Of a stretch of 20,097 nucleotides of DNA, positions 1 to 8,029 are shown piece by piece. The notes beneath the pieces were generated by a model. The model made no database searches. It worked only from the letters and a program-made list of their open reading frames with translations, and was not told where the DNA came from. The DNA is from Pectinatus sp. GTDB lineage: Bacteria > Bacillota > Negativicutes > Selenomonadales > Selenomonadaceae. The stretch covers positions 1 to 20,097 of the forward strand of contig JAHHSQ010000027.1 of assembly GCA_020025135.1 (NCBI GenBank), in the 5' to 3' direction. Each line of letters begins with the position of its first letter. Positions within the stretch are counted from its first letter, which is position 1. Position numbers and translations under genes: made by a program.

Positions 1-1
1 G

Positions 2-43
2 TTGCGCCTTACTCACGACTAAAGTCACGAGTATGCGGCGCAA
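2..43. repeat. Imperfect inverted repeat at the terminase 5' junction
   Basis: TTGCGCC (2-8) pairs with GGCGCAA (37-43), TACTC (10-14) with GAGTA (29-33), and GACT (17-20) with AGTC (23-26), giving 16 base pairs with small internal mismatches. It lies exactly where recognisable GpA sequence begins. It may be a junction of an inserted element, a small palindromic insertion, or chance or an assembly-end effect. Confidence 0.45.
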
Positions 44-1163
44 TTTCAATCAAATTAAGTGGCCAGCAGAGTATAAAACACCGCAACAAGTTAAGCATGT
101 TGCGTATTATGCTTGTATAAATTGTGGTGAACATATTGATGATAGACATAAGATGATGATGTTGCGTTCTGGTGAATGGAGACGTGTGATTCAAGATGGT
201 AAGAAAAACTGGGTGGAAGATAAGAAACGGTCACCATATGTGGTACACTCGGTGGGGTATCACTTAAATTCACTTTATTCACCATGGGTAACCTTTGGTG
301 ATATAGCATCAAAATTTTTGGCTAGTAAGGACGCACCTGAAGAGCTTATGAACTTCATTAATTCATGGCTTGCAGAGCCGTGGGAGGCAAAATCTAGCCG
401 TATGAAATCAGATATTGTTATGGAAAAGCAAGCTGATTATGAAAGAGGTACTGTACCAGAAAGATGTCAAATTTTGACTATGGGTGTTGATGTACAGCTG
501 AATCATTTTTGGTGGTCAGTAAGGGGATGGGCCTCTGGACTGACATCATATCTAATTGATTACGGCAGGGCGGAAACATGGACCGAAATAGAAGTAATAA
601 TGAATCGGAATTATCCGGATTCTAATGGAGAGGTACGAAATGTTAATCTTTGTTGTATGGATTCTGGATATAATGCGGATGAGGTATATGCATTCTGTGC
701 CAAATGGAATGGAATTTGTTTGCCAACAAAAGGTGCATCAAGGCGATTAACATCACGATATTCGGTGAGTATTTTAGATAAAGGAATTAGTAGTGGGTTA
801 AGATTATATATTTTTGATTCCAATCAATTTAAAGATTTTATTTTGGGACGTCTTTCCATAAAGAGTGGGGAAAATGGAAGTTACAATGTTTATCGCAACA
901 TTGATAGGCTGTATTGCGACCAGCTATGTTCAGAGCAAAAAGTAGAACACCGAATGAAAAATGGAGAAATAGCCTATAGATGGGAAAAAATATCTAGCCA
1001 TGCTCAGAATCACCTTTTGGATACAGAAACAAATAGTGCATTAGCTGCAGAAATTTTAGGGGTTAGATACTTATGTGATACTCCTGTAGAAAAGAAAGTT
1101 TCATCAGAAAAGAAAGTTGATAATTGGATTACTGGTACAGAAAATTGGCTAGAAAGGAGGTGA
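3..1163 (+). CDS. Phage terminase large subunit, GpA family (5'-partial)
   Basis: This is the C-terminal half of a lambda gpA-type large terminase, the motor and nuclease that cuts concatemeric DNA and pumps it into the prohead. The reading frame is open to the left edge; the first ATG is at 33, but the ATPase domain must lie upstream. Numbering from that ATG, a zinc-knuckle-like CINCG is at residues 28-32. The RNase H-like nuclease follows, with GVDVQ (Asp153), DSGYNADEVY (Asp210) and a closing NHLLD motif (His327, Asp330), as in the GpA family. The CPxCG pair that family members usually carry just before the xFxQIKW segment is not visible; instead there is an inverted repeat (see 2-43). The stop overlaps the ribosome site of the next gene. 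The family call is strong; intactness of the upstream half is unknown. Confidence 0.9.
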   Translation, partial: CALLTTKVTSMRRNFNQIKWPAEYKTPQQVKHVAYYACINCGEHIDDRHKMMMLRSGEWRRVIQDGKKNWVEDKKRSPYVVHSVGYHLNSLYSPWVTFGDIASKFLASKDAPEELMNFINSWLAEPWEAKSSRMKSDIVMEKQADYERGTVPERCQILTMGVDVQLNHFWWSVRGWASGLTSYLIDYGRAETWTEIEVIMNRNYPDSNGEVRNVNLCCMDSGYNADEVYAFCAKWNGICLPTKGASRRLTSRYSVSILDKGISSGLRLYIFDSNQFKDFILGRLSIKSGENGSYNVYRNIDRLYCDQLCSEQKVEHRMKNGEIAYRWEKISSHAQNHLLDTETNSALAAEILGVRYLCDTPVEKKVSSEKKVDNWITGTENWLERR

Positions 1164-1168
1164 ATCCA

Positions 1169-1372
1169 TTGGAGAGTTTGGAATTACAACTCGGTAGGGT
1201 ACAAAAAGCTATAGCTGCGATTGAAGAAGGAGCACAAGAATATAGTATCGATAATAGACGATTGACTAAAGCAGATTTGCGTGTGCTTTATCAGCGCGAA
1301 GCTGATTTGAAAGCAGCAATTTTAGACCGTGATTGTGGTAGTAGAACATATGCTCAAATGGGAATGCAATGA
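1169..1372 (+). CDS. gpW/DUF6148-like small head-tail joining protein
   Basis: This 67-residue helical protein has the pattern ...LELQLxRVxxAIAAIEEGAQEY...RRLTKADLRVLYQREADL, typical of the small gpW or DUF6148-type proteins encoded between terminase and portal. Such proteins act in head completion or head-tail joining. I place the start at TTG 1169 because a perfect AGGAGGTG lies at 1155-1162, 6 bases upstream. A longer in-frame reading from TTG 1124 would run through the end of terminase and lacks a ribosome site. The last four bases overlap the portal start (ATGA). The function follows from position and sequence pattern; the exact family, gpW or DUF6148, is not settled. Confidence 0.7.
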   Translation: MESLELQLGRVQKAIAAIEEGAQEYSIDNRRLTKADLRVLYQREADLKAAILDRDCGSRTYAQMGMQ

Positions 1373-2838
1373 AGATGAATTGGTTAGAAAGATTTATTTG
1401 CTTCATCTCTCCGAAGTGGGCGTATACCAGAAATGTATACAATATGGCTGTAAAAAACTATGAAGCAGGTCAAGTTAATAGGCTTAACGATATGTGGATG
1501 CCGGTTAATACTGATACAGAAAATGCGGATAAAAATCAACGAGATTTAATCAAAGCCAGAGCAAGATACTTAGAAAATAATAGTGATATTGCTGCATCGG
1601 CAATTAGTGCAATTGTTAGAAATGTTATAGGGACAGGCATTATTCCGCAAGCACGTACCCCAAACCAAGATATAAATAATGACTTAGAAAGGTTGTGGAA
1701 AGAGTGGTGCCATGCAGAAAACTGTGATATTACCGGACAGCAGTCTATGTATGAATTACAGGCTATGCTTCTTCGCCGAAAAATTGTTGATGGTGAAAGC
1801 TTTGTTAGATTAGTTTTGGATAAAAGAGCAAAGTTGCCATTACGATTACAGGTTATAAAATCCGATTTGTTAGATAATTATTTAGTACAGTCTAATAATG
1901 GAAATGTTATCCGTTCAGGAATAGAGCTAGACAACTATTTAAGGCCAGTTGCCTATTGGATACAAAAATGTAGTAAAGATGGTTATTGTACTTACGATTC
2001 TGAAAGGGTGCCTGCAAATGGTATGCTACATCTTTGGTTTAAAAAACATTCTGACCAAATTAGAGGAATATCAGAGTTGGCGAGCACAATAAAAAGAATT
2101 AAGGAAACAGACGATTATATGACGGCTGAAACTATAGCCGCTAGGATAGCCGCCTGTTTTTCTGTTTTTATTACTAAAAATTCGCCCAGTGCTCCACATA
2201 TAGGAAGACAGAATAAAGATGGAGAAGGAAAGCCAATTGAAAGCATACGACCAGGTATGATTGAACATTTACGGCCTGGTGAATCAGTAACGACAGCTAA
2301 TCCATCTAGGTCTATAACTACAGCAAAAGATTTTGTAGAGATACAAGAAAAAATGTCTGGAGCAGGATTAGGATTATCCTATGAACTTATTAGTCGTGAT
2401 TTTTCAAAATCCACGTTTTCTAGTGCAAGACAAGGTCATTTAGAAGATAGAAGGACATTTTTGCCTATTCAAAAATACATGATAGAACATTTTTGTAGAC
2501 CAGTATGGGAGAAATTTGTAGAAACCGCGGTTTTAAAAGGTCTTATTGATATTCCAAATTTTTACCAAGATAAGAGTGCATATATATCTGCTGAGTGGAT
2601 AGCTCCAGGGTGGGATTGGATAGACCCGCAGAAAGAAGTTGCTGCCGACATTCAATCTATGCAAAATGCAGGAATGACATTATCTCAGTGGTGCGCAAGT
2701 AGAGGATATGATTGGGAAAGCCAACTTCGACAAATGGCCAAAGAAAAAGAGTATGCTGAATCTTTGGGATTAAATTTGACGATACATACTCCGGAAAGTG
2801 TACAAGCTGCAGAAAGTAATCATATAAAGGAAGAGTAA
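1369..2838 (+). CDS. Phage portal protein, lambda family
   Basis: This 489-residue protein forms the dodecameric portal ring at the capsid vertex, through which DNA enters and leaves and to which terminase and connector dock. Family signatures are clear. The N-terminal RDLIKARARYLENNSDIAAS stretch is followed by NVIGTGIIPQ, the LWKEWC...D.TGQQSMYELQ segment, and DGESFVRLV. Near the middle is AGLGLSYELISRDF followed by SxxSSARQGHLEDRR, a lambda-portal hallmark. Length fits the family (about 480-530). It starts at ATG 1369, overlapping the preceding stop by 4 bases; ATG 1375 is a possible alternative. The next gene begins one base after its stop, so the two are probably translationally coupled. 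Confidence 0.95.
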   Translation: MKMNWLERFICFISPKWAYTRNVYNMAVKNYEAGQVNRLNDMWMPVNTDTENADKNQRDLIKARARYLENNSDIAASAISAIVRNVIGTGIIPQARTPNQDINNDLERLWKEWCHAENCDITGQQSMYELQAMLLRRKIVDGESFVRLVLDKRAKLPLRLQVIKSDLLDNYLVQSNNGNVIRSGIELDNYLRPVAYWIQKCSKDGYCTYDSERVPANGMLHLWFKKHSDQIRGISELASTIKRIKETDDYMTAETIAARIAACFSVFITKNSPSAPHIGRQNKDGEGKPIESIRPGMIEHLRPGESVTTANPSRSITTAKDFVEIQEKMSGAGLGLSYELISRDFSKSTFSSARQGHLEDRRTFLPIQKYMIEHFCRPVWEKFVETAVLKGLIDIPNFYQDKSAYISAEWIAPGWDWIDPQKEVAADIQSMQNAGMTLSQWCASRGYDWESQLRQMAKEKEYAESLGLNLTIHTPESVQAAESNHIKEE

Positions 2839-2839
2839 G

Positions 2840-4636
2840 ATGTCAAAAAAAGAAATTTTATATCGCGATATGTCCTTGAATTTTAGAAGTCAAAATGTTG
2901 ATAAAAGAGAAATCACATTATCTTTTTCCAGCGAAACTCCTTATAAAAGATTTTTTGGGCCTGAAATTTTGTGCCATGATGAAGGTGCAGTTGATTTGGG
3001 ACGTTTACAAGATATAGGGGTTTTGTTGTTTAATCATGATAGCAGTCAAGTTTTAGGAAAAGTAATTAACGCAAACTTGGATGAAAAAACGCATCGATGT
3101 ATAGCTACAGTTGAATTTGATACAGATGCATTATCCGAAGAAATTTATCAAAAGGTTTTATCTGGAACCTTAAAAGGTGTGTCTGTTGGGTATGTTGTAG
3201 ATGTGTGGGAAGAAGTAGCTACTGGCGTAAAAAGTAGTAATGGGCGGTTTAGTGGTCCGTGTAATGTAGCGACTAAATGGACACCATATGAAATATCTAT
3301 AGCATCTGTACCTGCTGATGCAAGTGTTGGCATCGGTAGGTCAATGGAAAAAGGGGGAGAAGAAATGTCAAAAAATGAACTGGATGGAATAATTAATAAA
3401 GCTATAGAAAATGAGAGATTTCGTGTAGCAGAAATTAGTAAGATGTGTCGGAATTTTTCTATGCCATCAGAGGAAATTGACGGATATGTCAAATCCGGTA
3501 AAACAGTTGACGAAGTTAGAAAAATTATTTTAGAAAAAAAGATGTCTGAAAACACTCCAAGCAACATTATTGTTGGTAATGATGAAGGTACAAAATTTCG
3601 CCATGCTGCGGTAGATGGATTGTCTTTGCGAGCAGGATTACAAGTAAAATCGCCGACAGAAGGAGCTCAAGATTTTCGACATATTAGTCTTATGGATTTA
3701 GCTAAAGAATGTTGTCTAAGAGAAGGGCAAAATGTCAACCATTATGGTAGAGAAGATATTATTCGTAGAGCATTAACTGGTGCTGGAGCATTTCCTGATA
3801 TTTTATCGTCTGTAGCAAATAAATCTATGGCACAGGCTTATATAAGCGCTCCTACTACGTTTCAGCTATGGACATCAAAGGGGAGCAATACTGATTTTAA
3901 AAAATCTAGTCGTTATAGATTAAGTGAGACAGATGATTTGCAACTTATACCAGAAAGTGGCGAATTCAAAAGTTCCACAGTTGCTGAATCGGCTATTACT
4001 ACAGATGTACAAACTTATGGACGTGCTTTTTCATTAAGTCGTAAAGCTATCATTAATGATGACTTAGGTGCATTAAAGCAAATTCCAGCTAGATATGGTG
4101 CATCTGCCCGTCGATTGATAAATCACTTAGTTTATAAATCTTTAGAAGATAATAAAGTTATTGATAAAGTGGCGCTTTTTCATAAGACACATGCAAATTT
4201 AGGCGAAGGCACGCTTTCCATTGAATCATTAGGAAAAGCTAAGGCGGCGATGGCTAAGCAAACCAATATTAAAGGTAAAGAAAAATTAAATATTCAACCA
4301 GCATTTTTAATTGTACCTGTAGAATTAGAGGTTTTAGCTACACAACTGGTGTCCTCAACAGTAGACCCAACAAAACAGAATGCAACACCAAACCCGTTTG
4401 CTAACAAATTAACAGTAGTTGCAGACCCAGAACTTACAGATAGTAAAGCATGGTACTTAGCAGCTGCGCCTGGTCTTTATCCAAGCGTTGAAGTCACGTA
4501 TTTAAATGGTGTAGAAAAACCCAAAATTGAAAGCCAGATTCTTTTTGATTCACTTGGTATCCAGTGGAGAATATATATGGATTTTGGTGTTAATATTTTG
4601 GACTTTCGCGGGCTTTATAAATCTACTGGAATGTAA
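2840..4636 (+). CDS. Fused prohead protease and Mu gpT-like major capsid protein
   Basis: A single 598-residue chain joins a capsid maturation protease to the capsid subunit. Residues 1-170 match the U35/S78 prohead protease family: His66 in LFNHDSSQVLGKV, Ser115 in LKGVSVGYV, and the closing EISIASVPADASVGIG element. Residues 176-270 form a charged helical segment like the delta/scaffold region that HK97-type capsids lose on maturation. Residues 290-598 resemble Mu-like head subunit gpT: ALTGAGAFPDIL, the TSKGSNTDFKKSSRYRLSE region, YGRAFSLSRKAIINDDLGAL, and a C-terminal LDFRGLYKS end. Protease-capsid fusions are known in this family. In self-assembly the protease would be cleaved away inside the prohead. 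A strong internal ribosome site at 3353-3367 could also yield capsid protein alone. Confidence 0.9.
   Translation: MSKKEILYRDMSLNFRSQNVDKREITLSFSSETPYKRFFGPEILCHDEGAVDLGRLQDIGVLLFNHDSSQVLGKVINANLDEKTHRCIATVEFDTDALSEEIYQKVLSGTLKGVSVGYVVDVWEEVATGVKSSNGRFSGPCNVATKWTPYEISIASVPADASVGIGRSMEKGGEEMSKNELDGIINKAIENERFRVAEISKMCRNFSMPSEEIDGYVKSGKTVDEVRKIILEKKMSENTPSNIIVGNDEGTKFRHAAVDGLSLRAGLQVKSPTEGAQDFRHISLMDLAKECCLREGQNVNHYGREDIIRRALTGAGAFPDILSSVANKSMAQAYISAPTTFQLWTSKGSNTDFKKSSRYRLSETDDLQLIPESGEFKSSTVAESAITTDVQTYGRAFSLSRKAIINDDLGALKQIPARYGASARRLINHLVYKSLEDNKVIDKVALFHKTHANLGEGTLSIESLGKAKAAMAKQTNIKGKEKLNIQPAFLIVPVELEVLATQLVSSTVDPTKQNATPNPFANKLTVVADPELTDSKAWYLAAAPGLYPSVEVTYLNGVEKPKIESQILFDSLGIQWRIYMDFGVNILDFRGLYKSTGM
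3353..3367 (+). promoter_or_regulatory. Internal ribosome site and ATG inside the protease-capsid gene
   Basis: GGGGGAG (3353-3359) stands 5 bases before an in-frame ATG at 3365, which is residue 176 of the fusion. Translation from here to 4636 would give a 423-residue protein with the delta-like segment plus capsid domain but no protease. The break coincides with the end of the protease domain, which argues against pure chance. Whether it is used is inference. Confidence 0.5.
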
Positions 4637-4648
4637 GGAGGAATTGAA

Positions 4649-4975
4649 ATGGCAATAGCTACTTTTTTACAAAAAGGCGATGCGATTGATTATATTGCAA
4701 TCGCTAATACAGATTATATGGAGGTAATACCATTTGCAGATTGTATAGGTATTTCTGCTTCTAAGTTGAATACTGGAGACCAAGGTACGGTTAATTTGAC
4801 GGGCGTGTTTGAGTTGCCTGCCGCAACAAATTTGGAAATTCGCCAAGGAGATAGGGTTTACTGGAATAAATCTAACAATAATATAGATAAAACATCGTCC
4901 GGTGTTCCTGCTGGTATTGCAGTTGCTAGTAAAAGTAGTGCAGCATTAACCGTTGCGGTAAAAATAAATGTTTAA
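4649..4975 (+). CDS. DUF2190 capsid decoration/stabilisation protein
   Basis: A 108-residue all-beta protein with the DUF2190 pattern: an N-terminal ...GDAIDYIA segment, a central TGDQGTVNLTGVFELPA stretch, then GDRVYWN and a C-terminal PAGIAVASKSSAALTVAVKIN. DUF2190 proteins sit directly after the capsid gene in many phages and are thought to be small capsid decoration proteins, comparable in position to lambda gpD. A clean AAGGAGGAA precedes the ATG. The stop is overlapped by 8 bases by the next start. The family assignment is good; the decoration role is family knowledge plus position. Confidence 0.82.
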   Translation: MAIATFLQKGDAIDYIAIANTDYMEVIPFADCIGISASKLNTGDQGTVNLTGVFELPAATNLEIRQGDRVYWNKSNNNIDKTSSGVPAGIAVASKSSAALTVAVKINV

Positions 4976-5306
4976 AGACCAAGTAATGAGTGATATAGAT
5001 AATGTTTTTATAAATGAAAATGAGTTTGCAGATTATCACGATGTTAATGGTATGAAATGTTTGGCTGTAGTGAGTGGCAATTTTTCTAATTCTCGTGGTA
5101 AGAAAAAAATAGTCGATGGATTGCATGGAGATTATATTACTGTTTCACTTAAAGAAGAAGTTTTTATTAAAAATCATCAGAAATTGCCACCACAAGGGGC
5201 TAATTTTAAATTAGATGGGAAAATATATGTCGTGGATAAATGCTTTAACAGTTTTGGGGTAGTAACGATTTCATTAGGAGTATATAGAATAGGAGGTGGA
5301 TTTTAA
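4968..5306 (+). CDS. Head-tail attachment protein (lambda gpFII / Phage_attach-like)
   Basis: This 112-residue beta-rich protein sits between the decoration gene and the Z-like gene, where lambda-type phages encode the head-tail attachment protein FII. The N-terminus is acidic (SDIDNVFINENEFADYH); the rest alternates short strands with a KIYVVDKCFNSFGVVTISL C-terminal half, as in Phage_attach members. ATG 4968 overlaps the preceding gene by 8 bases; ATG 4986 is a credible alternative start that would remove six residues. The stop overlaps the next ATG by one base. Position is stronger evidence than sequence. Confidence 0.6.
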   Translation: MFKDQVMSDIDNVFINENEFADYHDVNGMKCLAVVSGNFSNSRGKKKIVDGLHGDYITVSLKEEVFIKNHQKLPPQGANFKLDGKIYVVDKCFNSFGVVTISLGVYRIGGGF

Positions 5307-5878
5307 TGCTTAGTATAGATATTGATAATGAAGCTATGTTTGAAGCAATGACGCTTCTAGAAAATATGCCGGGAGCATTAAAGAAAGCAACTTCTACTGC
5401 TATAAAAAAGTCGATTAATAAAGCTAAAAACGATGCTACTAAAAAGATTCAGGAAAAATATACATTACTACCGCAATACATTATTAGGGCTTTAAAGAGA
5501 ATTACGTATGTTGAAACGCTCAGGGCGGTTTTACAAGCACGTGGAAGAGCAAATGATTTAGCTTATTTTTATCATACTCCAGCTAATGTTCCAGAACATA
5601 GACCGCCTAAAGGGCGGTATCTTTTTTCTCAAGTCATTAAAGGTGAAGGGGGCCATATTCCACATGCTTTTTTGGCTAGGATGAAAAGTGGTCATATTGG
5701 AGTTTTTCAGCGTACAAGTAATGAGTCACTTCCAATTGAAAAAAAGTGTGGACCATCAGTACCATCAATGCTTGGCAGTCCTACTATCATAAATTATGTA
5801 GCTGACAATGCAACCAAAAATGTAAATATTTTTCTTAAAAAGGAAGTAGAAAAATTCCTAATGGGGTATAGAAAATGA
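5306..5878 (+). CDS. Minor tail protein Z homologue (tail completion)
   Basis: The 190-residue protein matches the prophage minor tail protein Z family. A basic N-terminal helix (ALKKATSTAIKKSINKAKNDA) is followed by ITYVETLRAVLQARGR, an RPPKGRYLFSQV segment and the typical AFLARMKSGHIGVFQR..., which binds into the PSVPSMLGS region before a helical C-terminus. In lambda, gpZ completes the tail end so that heads can join. The start is backed by AGGAGGTGG about 7 bases upstream. The gene ends in an ATGA overlap with the next. Bases 5602-5627 inside it form a terminator-like hairpin, listed separately. Confidence 0.83.
   Translation: MLSIDIDNEAMFEAMTLLENMPGALKKATSTAIKKSINKAKNDATKKIQEKYTLLPQYIIRALKRITYVETLRAVLQARGRANDLAYFYHTPANVPEHRPPKGRYLFSQVIKGEGGHIPHAFLARMKSGHIGVFQRTSNESLPIEKKCGPSVPSMLGSPTIINYVADNATKNVNIFLKKEVEKFLMGYRK
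5602..5627 (+). terminator. Intragenic terminator-like hairpin in the Z gene
   Basis: ACCGCC (5602-5607) and GGCGGT (5613-5618) form a perfect 6-bp GC-rich stem with a five-base loop, followed three bases later by TTTTTT (5622-5627). It has the form of an intrinsic terminator but lies inside a gene encoding RPPKGRYLFS. Translating ribosomes should suppress it, so it may act only on untranslated transcripts, or may be a coding coincidence. Confidence 0.4.
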
Positions 5879-6339
5879 TTCCTATAATGTTATTACAAGG
5901 TTTAAAAGAAAGCATTCAATTAGCAGTCAAAGAGTATCGGATGCATACTGAAACGACATTAGCCCCAATAAAAGTATATATACAACATATATCCAATGAG
6001 AATTTAACTAAGGAAGAGTGTTATCCTTTGATTGTAATTACACTGCAAAAAATCGATGATGATAATAGTGAAAAATTGAATGGGAATGGTTCTCTGGCTA
6101 CAATTGGATTAACATTTGGGTTTTATGGGGTAGAAGAAAGCGCTTGGCAAGATTTACTAAACGTAATGGAACATTGTAGACAATGGTTTTTAAAGCATCG
6201 TACCATTAAAAATAAATTTCGCTTGATTTTACCATTAAAATGGGAAGTGCTTGAGGTACAGCCATACCCTTTTTGGTTTGGATATGCAACGTTACAGTAT
6301 ACAGTAGCACAACCAGTGGAGGAAGTTATATGGAAATAA
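5875..6339 (+). CDS. Tail completion/terminator-type protein
   Basis: The 154-residue protein has an N-terminal helix (LLQGLKESIQLAVKEY), a strand PLIVITLQKIDDD, and a central TIGLTFGFYGVEESAWQDLLNVMEHCRQWFL segment, ending in a strand-rich LEVQPYPFWFGYATLQYTV. This strand-helix-strand plan is that of tail terminator or tail completion proteins, which cap the tail tube and join it to the head. Its place just after the Z-like gene and before the sheath supports this. I recognise no diagnostic motif, so the exact family is uncertain. It overlaps the Z gene by 4 bases and the next gene by 10. Confidence 0.6.
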   Translation: MIPIMLLQGLKESIQLAVKEYRMHTETTLAPIKVYIQHISNENLTKEECYPLIVITLQKIDDDNSEKLNGNGSLATIGLTFGFYGVEESAWQDLLNVMEHCRQWFLKHRTIKNKFRLILPLKWEVLEVQPYPFWFGYATLQYTVAQPVEEVIWK

Positions 6340-6575
6340 AATCAGACAAGAATGAAAAAGTTATATATATTGGTCCCAATATGTATCGTTTTGATTTGAT
6401 GCAAAACAGAATTTTTAATGAAAAACCTAAAATTGCACAAGAATTAATTCAAAAATGTCCTTTGATAGATTTTTTATTTGTTCCTTTGTCAAAAATTAAT
6501 CAATCAGTTAATGCATTGAGAAGTAGTTCAACACCGGAAGCATTAGCAGTTAAACAGTTAAAGGAGATGAAGTAA
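6330..6575 (+). CDS. Small conserved tail-region protein of unknown function
   Basis: An 81-residue protein that I do not recognise. I place the start at ATG 6330 because GGAGGA lies at 6318-6323, 6 bases upstream; a longer in-frame reading from 6273 lies wholly inside the preceding gene. The sequence has an early strand (KVIYIGPNMYRFDL), a mixed centre (QELIQKCPLIDFLFVPLSKIN) and a helical C-terminus (TPEALAVKQLKEM). Its stop codon directly abuts the TTG start of the sheath gene, which implies translational coupling. Small proteins in this slot of P2-like clusters are usually unassigned. Confidence 0.65.
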   Translation: MEIKSDKNEKVIYIGPNMYRFDLMQNRIFNEKPKIAQELIQKCPLIDFLFVPLSKINQSVNALRSSSTPEALAVKQLKEMK

Positions 6576-8018
6576 TTGTATATTCATGGTTCACATGGTC
6601 AAGAAATACCAACATCTCTGATACCAATGACAAATATTTCGGCATCAATACCAGTTGTAGTTGGTACTGCTCCGGTCCATTTGGTTCAAACTCAAGATAA
6701 TATTAATGTTCCTATTTTATGCTATAACTTAGCTGAGGCGGTAGAAAAGTTGGGGTATAGTGAAGATTGGGAAAAGTATACATTATGTGAGTTTATGAAA
6801 TCATTTTTTGAACTATTTAATGTAGCGCCGGTAGTTTTTATAAATGTTTTGGATTCAAAAAAACATAAAAAAAATATTTTAAATCAAGAAGTTACTGTTG
6901 CATCGGGGATGGCTATCATCAAAGAACCGATTATTTTATCTACCTTGAAGGTAAAAAAGGGGTCTTTAAATGAGTACTCAACTATAAATGTTGATTATAC
7001 TGTAGCTTACGATGAAGAAAATTTAGTTATAACTATTTTGCCAAGTGGAAATTTAAATGGCTTGAATAAAATTATTATCGATGCTGAAAAATTAGATGTT
7101 GCCGCTGTGTCTGAATCGGATATTATAGGTGGAGTTGATATATCTTCTGGGAAAATTACTGGATTAGAATTGGTGAACGAGGTATATCCAAGATTTGGAC
7201 TTATACCAGGTGTTTTAGTAAGTCCTCAGTGGTCTACTAATCCTTTAGTGGGAGCCGTTTTAAAATCTAAAACGACAAATATTAATGGTTGCTTTAATGC
7301 AATAGCTTTAGTAGATATTCCTACTGATATAGTAAAGAAGTATAGTGATATTTCTTCGTGGAAAAATAAAAATAATTATGTTGATAAAAATTTAGTGGCT
7401 TGTTGGCCAAAAGTTAAGCTTGGAGATAATATGTATTATCTATCTACACAGCTAGCAGGAGCTATTGCAAAAACAGATAGTATGCATGATGATATACCAT
7501 ATTGGTCTCCGTCTAATCAGTCATTGCAATGTAGCGGTGCATGTTTACAAGATAATACTGATGTATTTTTAGATACGTCTTCAGCACAGTATTTGAATGG
7601 ACAAGGTGTAGTTACAGCAATTAATTTTATTGGGGGATGGAAAGCTTGGGGAAATAGAACATCCGTGTACCCTAGTAATACAGATGTTAAAGATAATTTT
7701 ATTTCTATTAGAAGAATGTTTAATTGGATTAATAATACTTTGATAACAACATTCTGGTCTAAAATTGATAATCCAGTTAATACAAGATTAATAGCTACAA
7801 TTGTAGATAGTGCTAATGTGTGGTTAAATGGTCTAACTGCTAAAGGATATTTAGTTGGTGGGCATACTGAATTTAGACAAGAAGATAATCCTACTACAGA
7901 TTTGATGGATGGAAAAATTGTTTTTCATGTGTTTATTACGCCACCTTCTCCAGCTCGCGAAATTGTTTGGTTACAAGAATATGCTCCATCATATTTGAAA
8001 ACATTATTTAAACGATAA
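6576..8018 (+). CDS. Contractile tail sheath protein (P2 FI / phage_tail_sheath family)
   Basis: The 480-residue subunit forms the outer sheath, whose contraction drives the tube through the host envelope. The N-terminus has the handle-like ISASIPVVVGTAP and a YNLAEAVEKLGYSEDW segment. The middle carries FGLIPGVLVSPQWS and the C-terminal core has IRRMFNWINNTLITTFW, FRQEDNPTTDLMDGKIVFHV and ITPPSPAREIVW, all standard for P2/Mu-type sheaths. The start is TTG 6576, directly after the upstream stop; AAGGAGATG lies about 8 bases before it. Length is somewhat greater than P2 FI (396). It is followed after 11 bases by the tube gene, the usual order. Confidence 0.95.
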   Translation: MYIHGSHGQEIPTSLIPMTNISASIPVVVGTAPVHLVQTQDNINVPILCYNLAEAVEKLGYSEDWEKYTLCEFMKSFFELFNVAPVVFINVLDSKKHKKNILNQEVTVASGMAIIKEPIILSTLKVKKGSLNEYSTINVDYTVAYDEENLVITILPSGNLNGLNKIIIDAEKLDVAAVSESDIIGGVDISSGKITGLELVNEVYPRFGLIPGVLVSPQWSTNPLVGAVLKSKTTNINGCFNAIALVDIPTDIVKKYSDISSWKNKNNYVDKNLVACWPKVKLGDNMYYLSTQLAGAIAKTDSMHDDIPYWSPSNQSLQCSGACLQDNTDVFLDTSSAQYLNGQGVVTAINFIGGWKAWGNRTSVYPSNTDVKDNFISIRRMFNWINNTLITTFWSKIDNPVNTRLIATIVDSANVWLNGLTAKGYLVGGHTEFRQEDNPTTDLMDGKIVFHVFITPPSPAREIVWLQEYAPSYLKTLFKR

Positions 8019-8029
8019 TAGGGGGAAAT

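Noticed and set aside
1124..1168. Extended start for the gpW/DUF6148-like protein from TTG 1124
   Set aside because: The extra codons overlap the end of terminase and there is a perfect AGGAGGTG before TTG 1169.
3148..3567. A 139-codon minus-strand frame inside the protease-capsid gene
   Set aside because: It is antisense to a well-matched domain and shows no recognisable domain or start signal.
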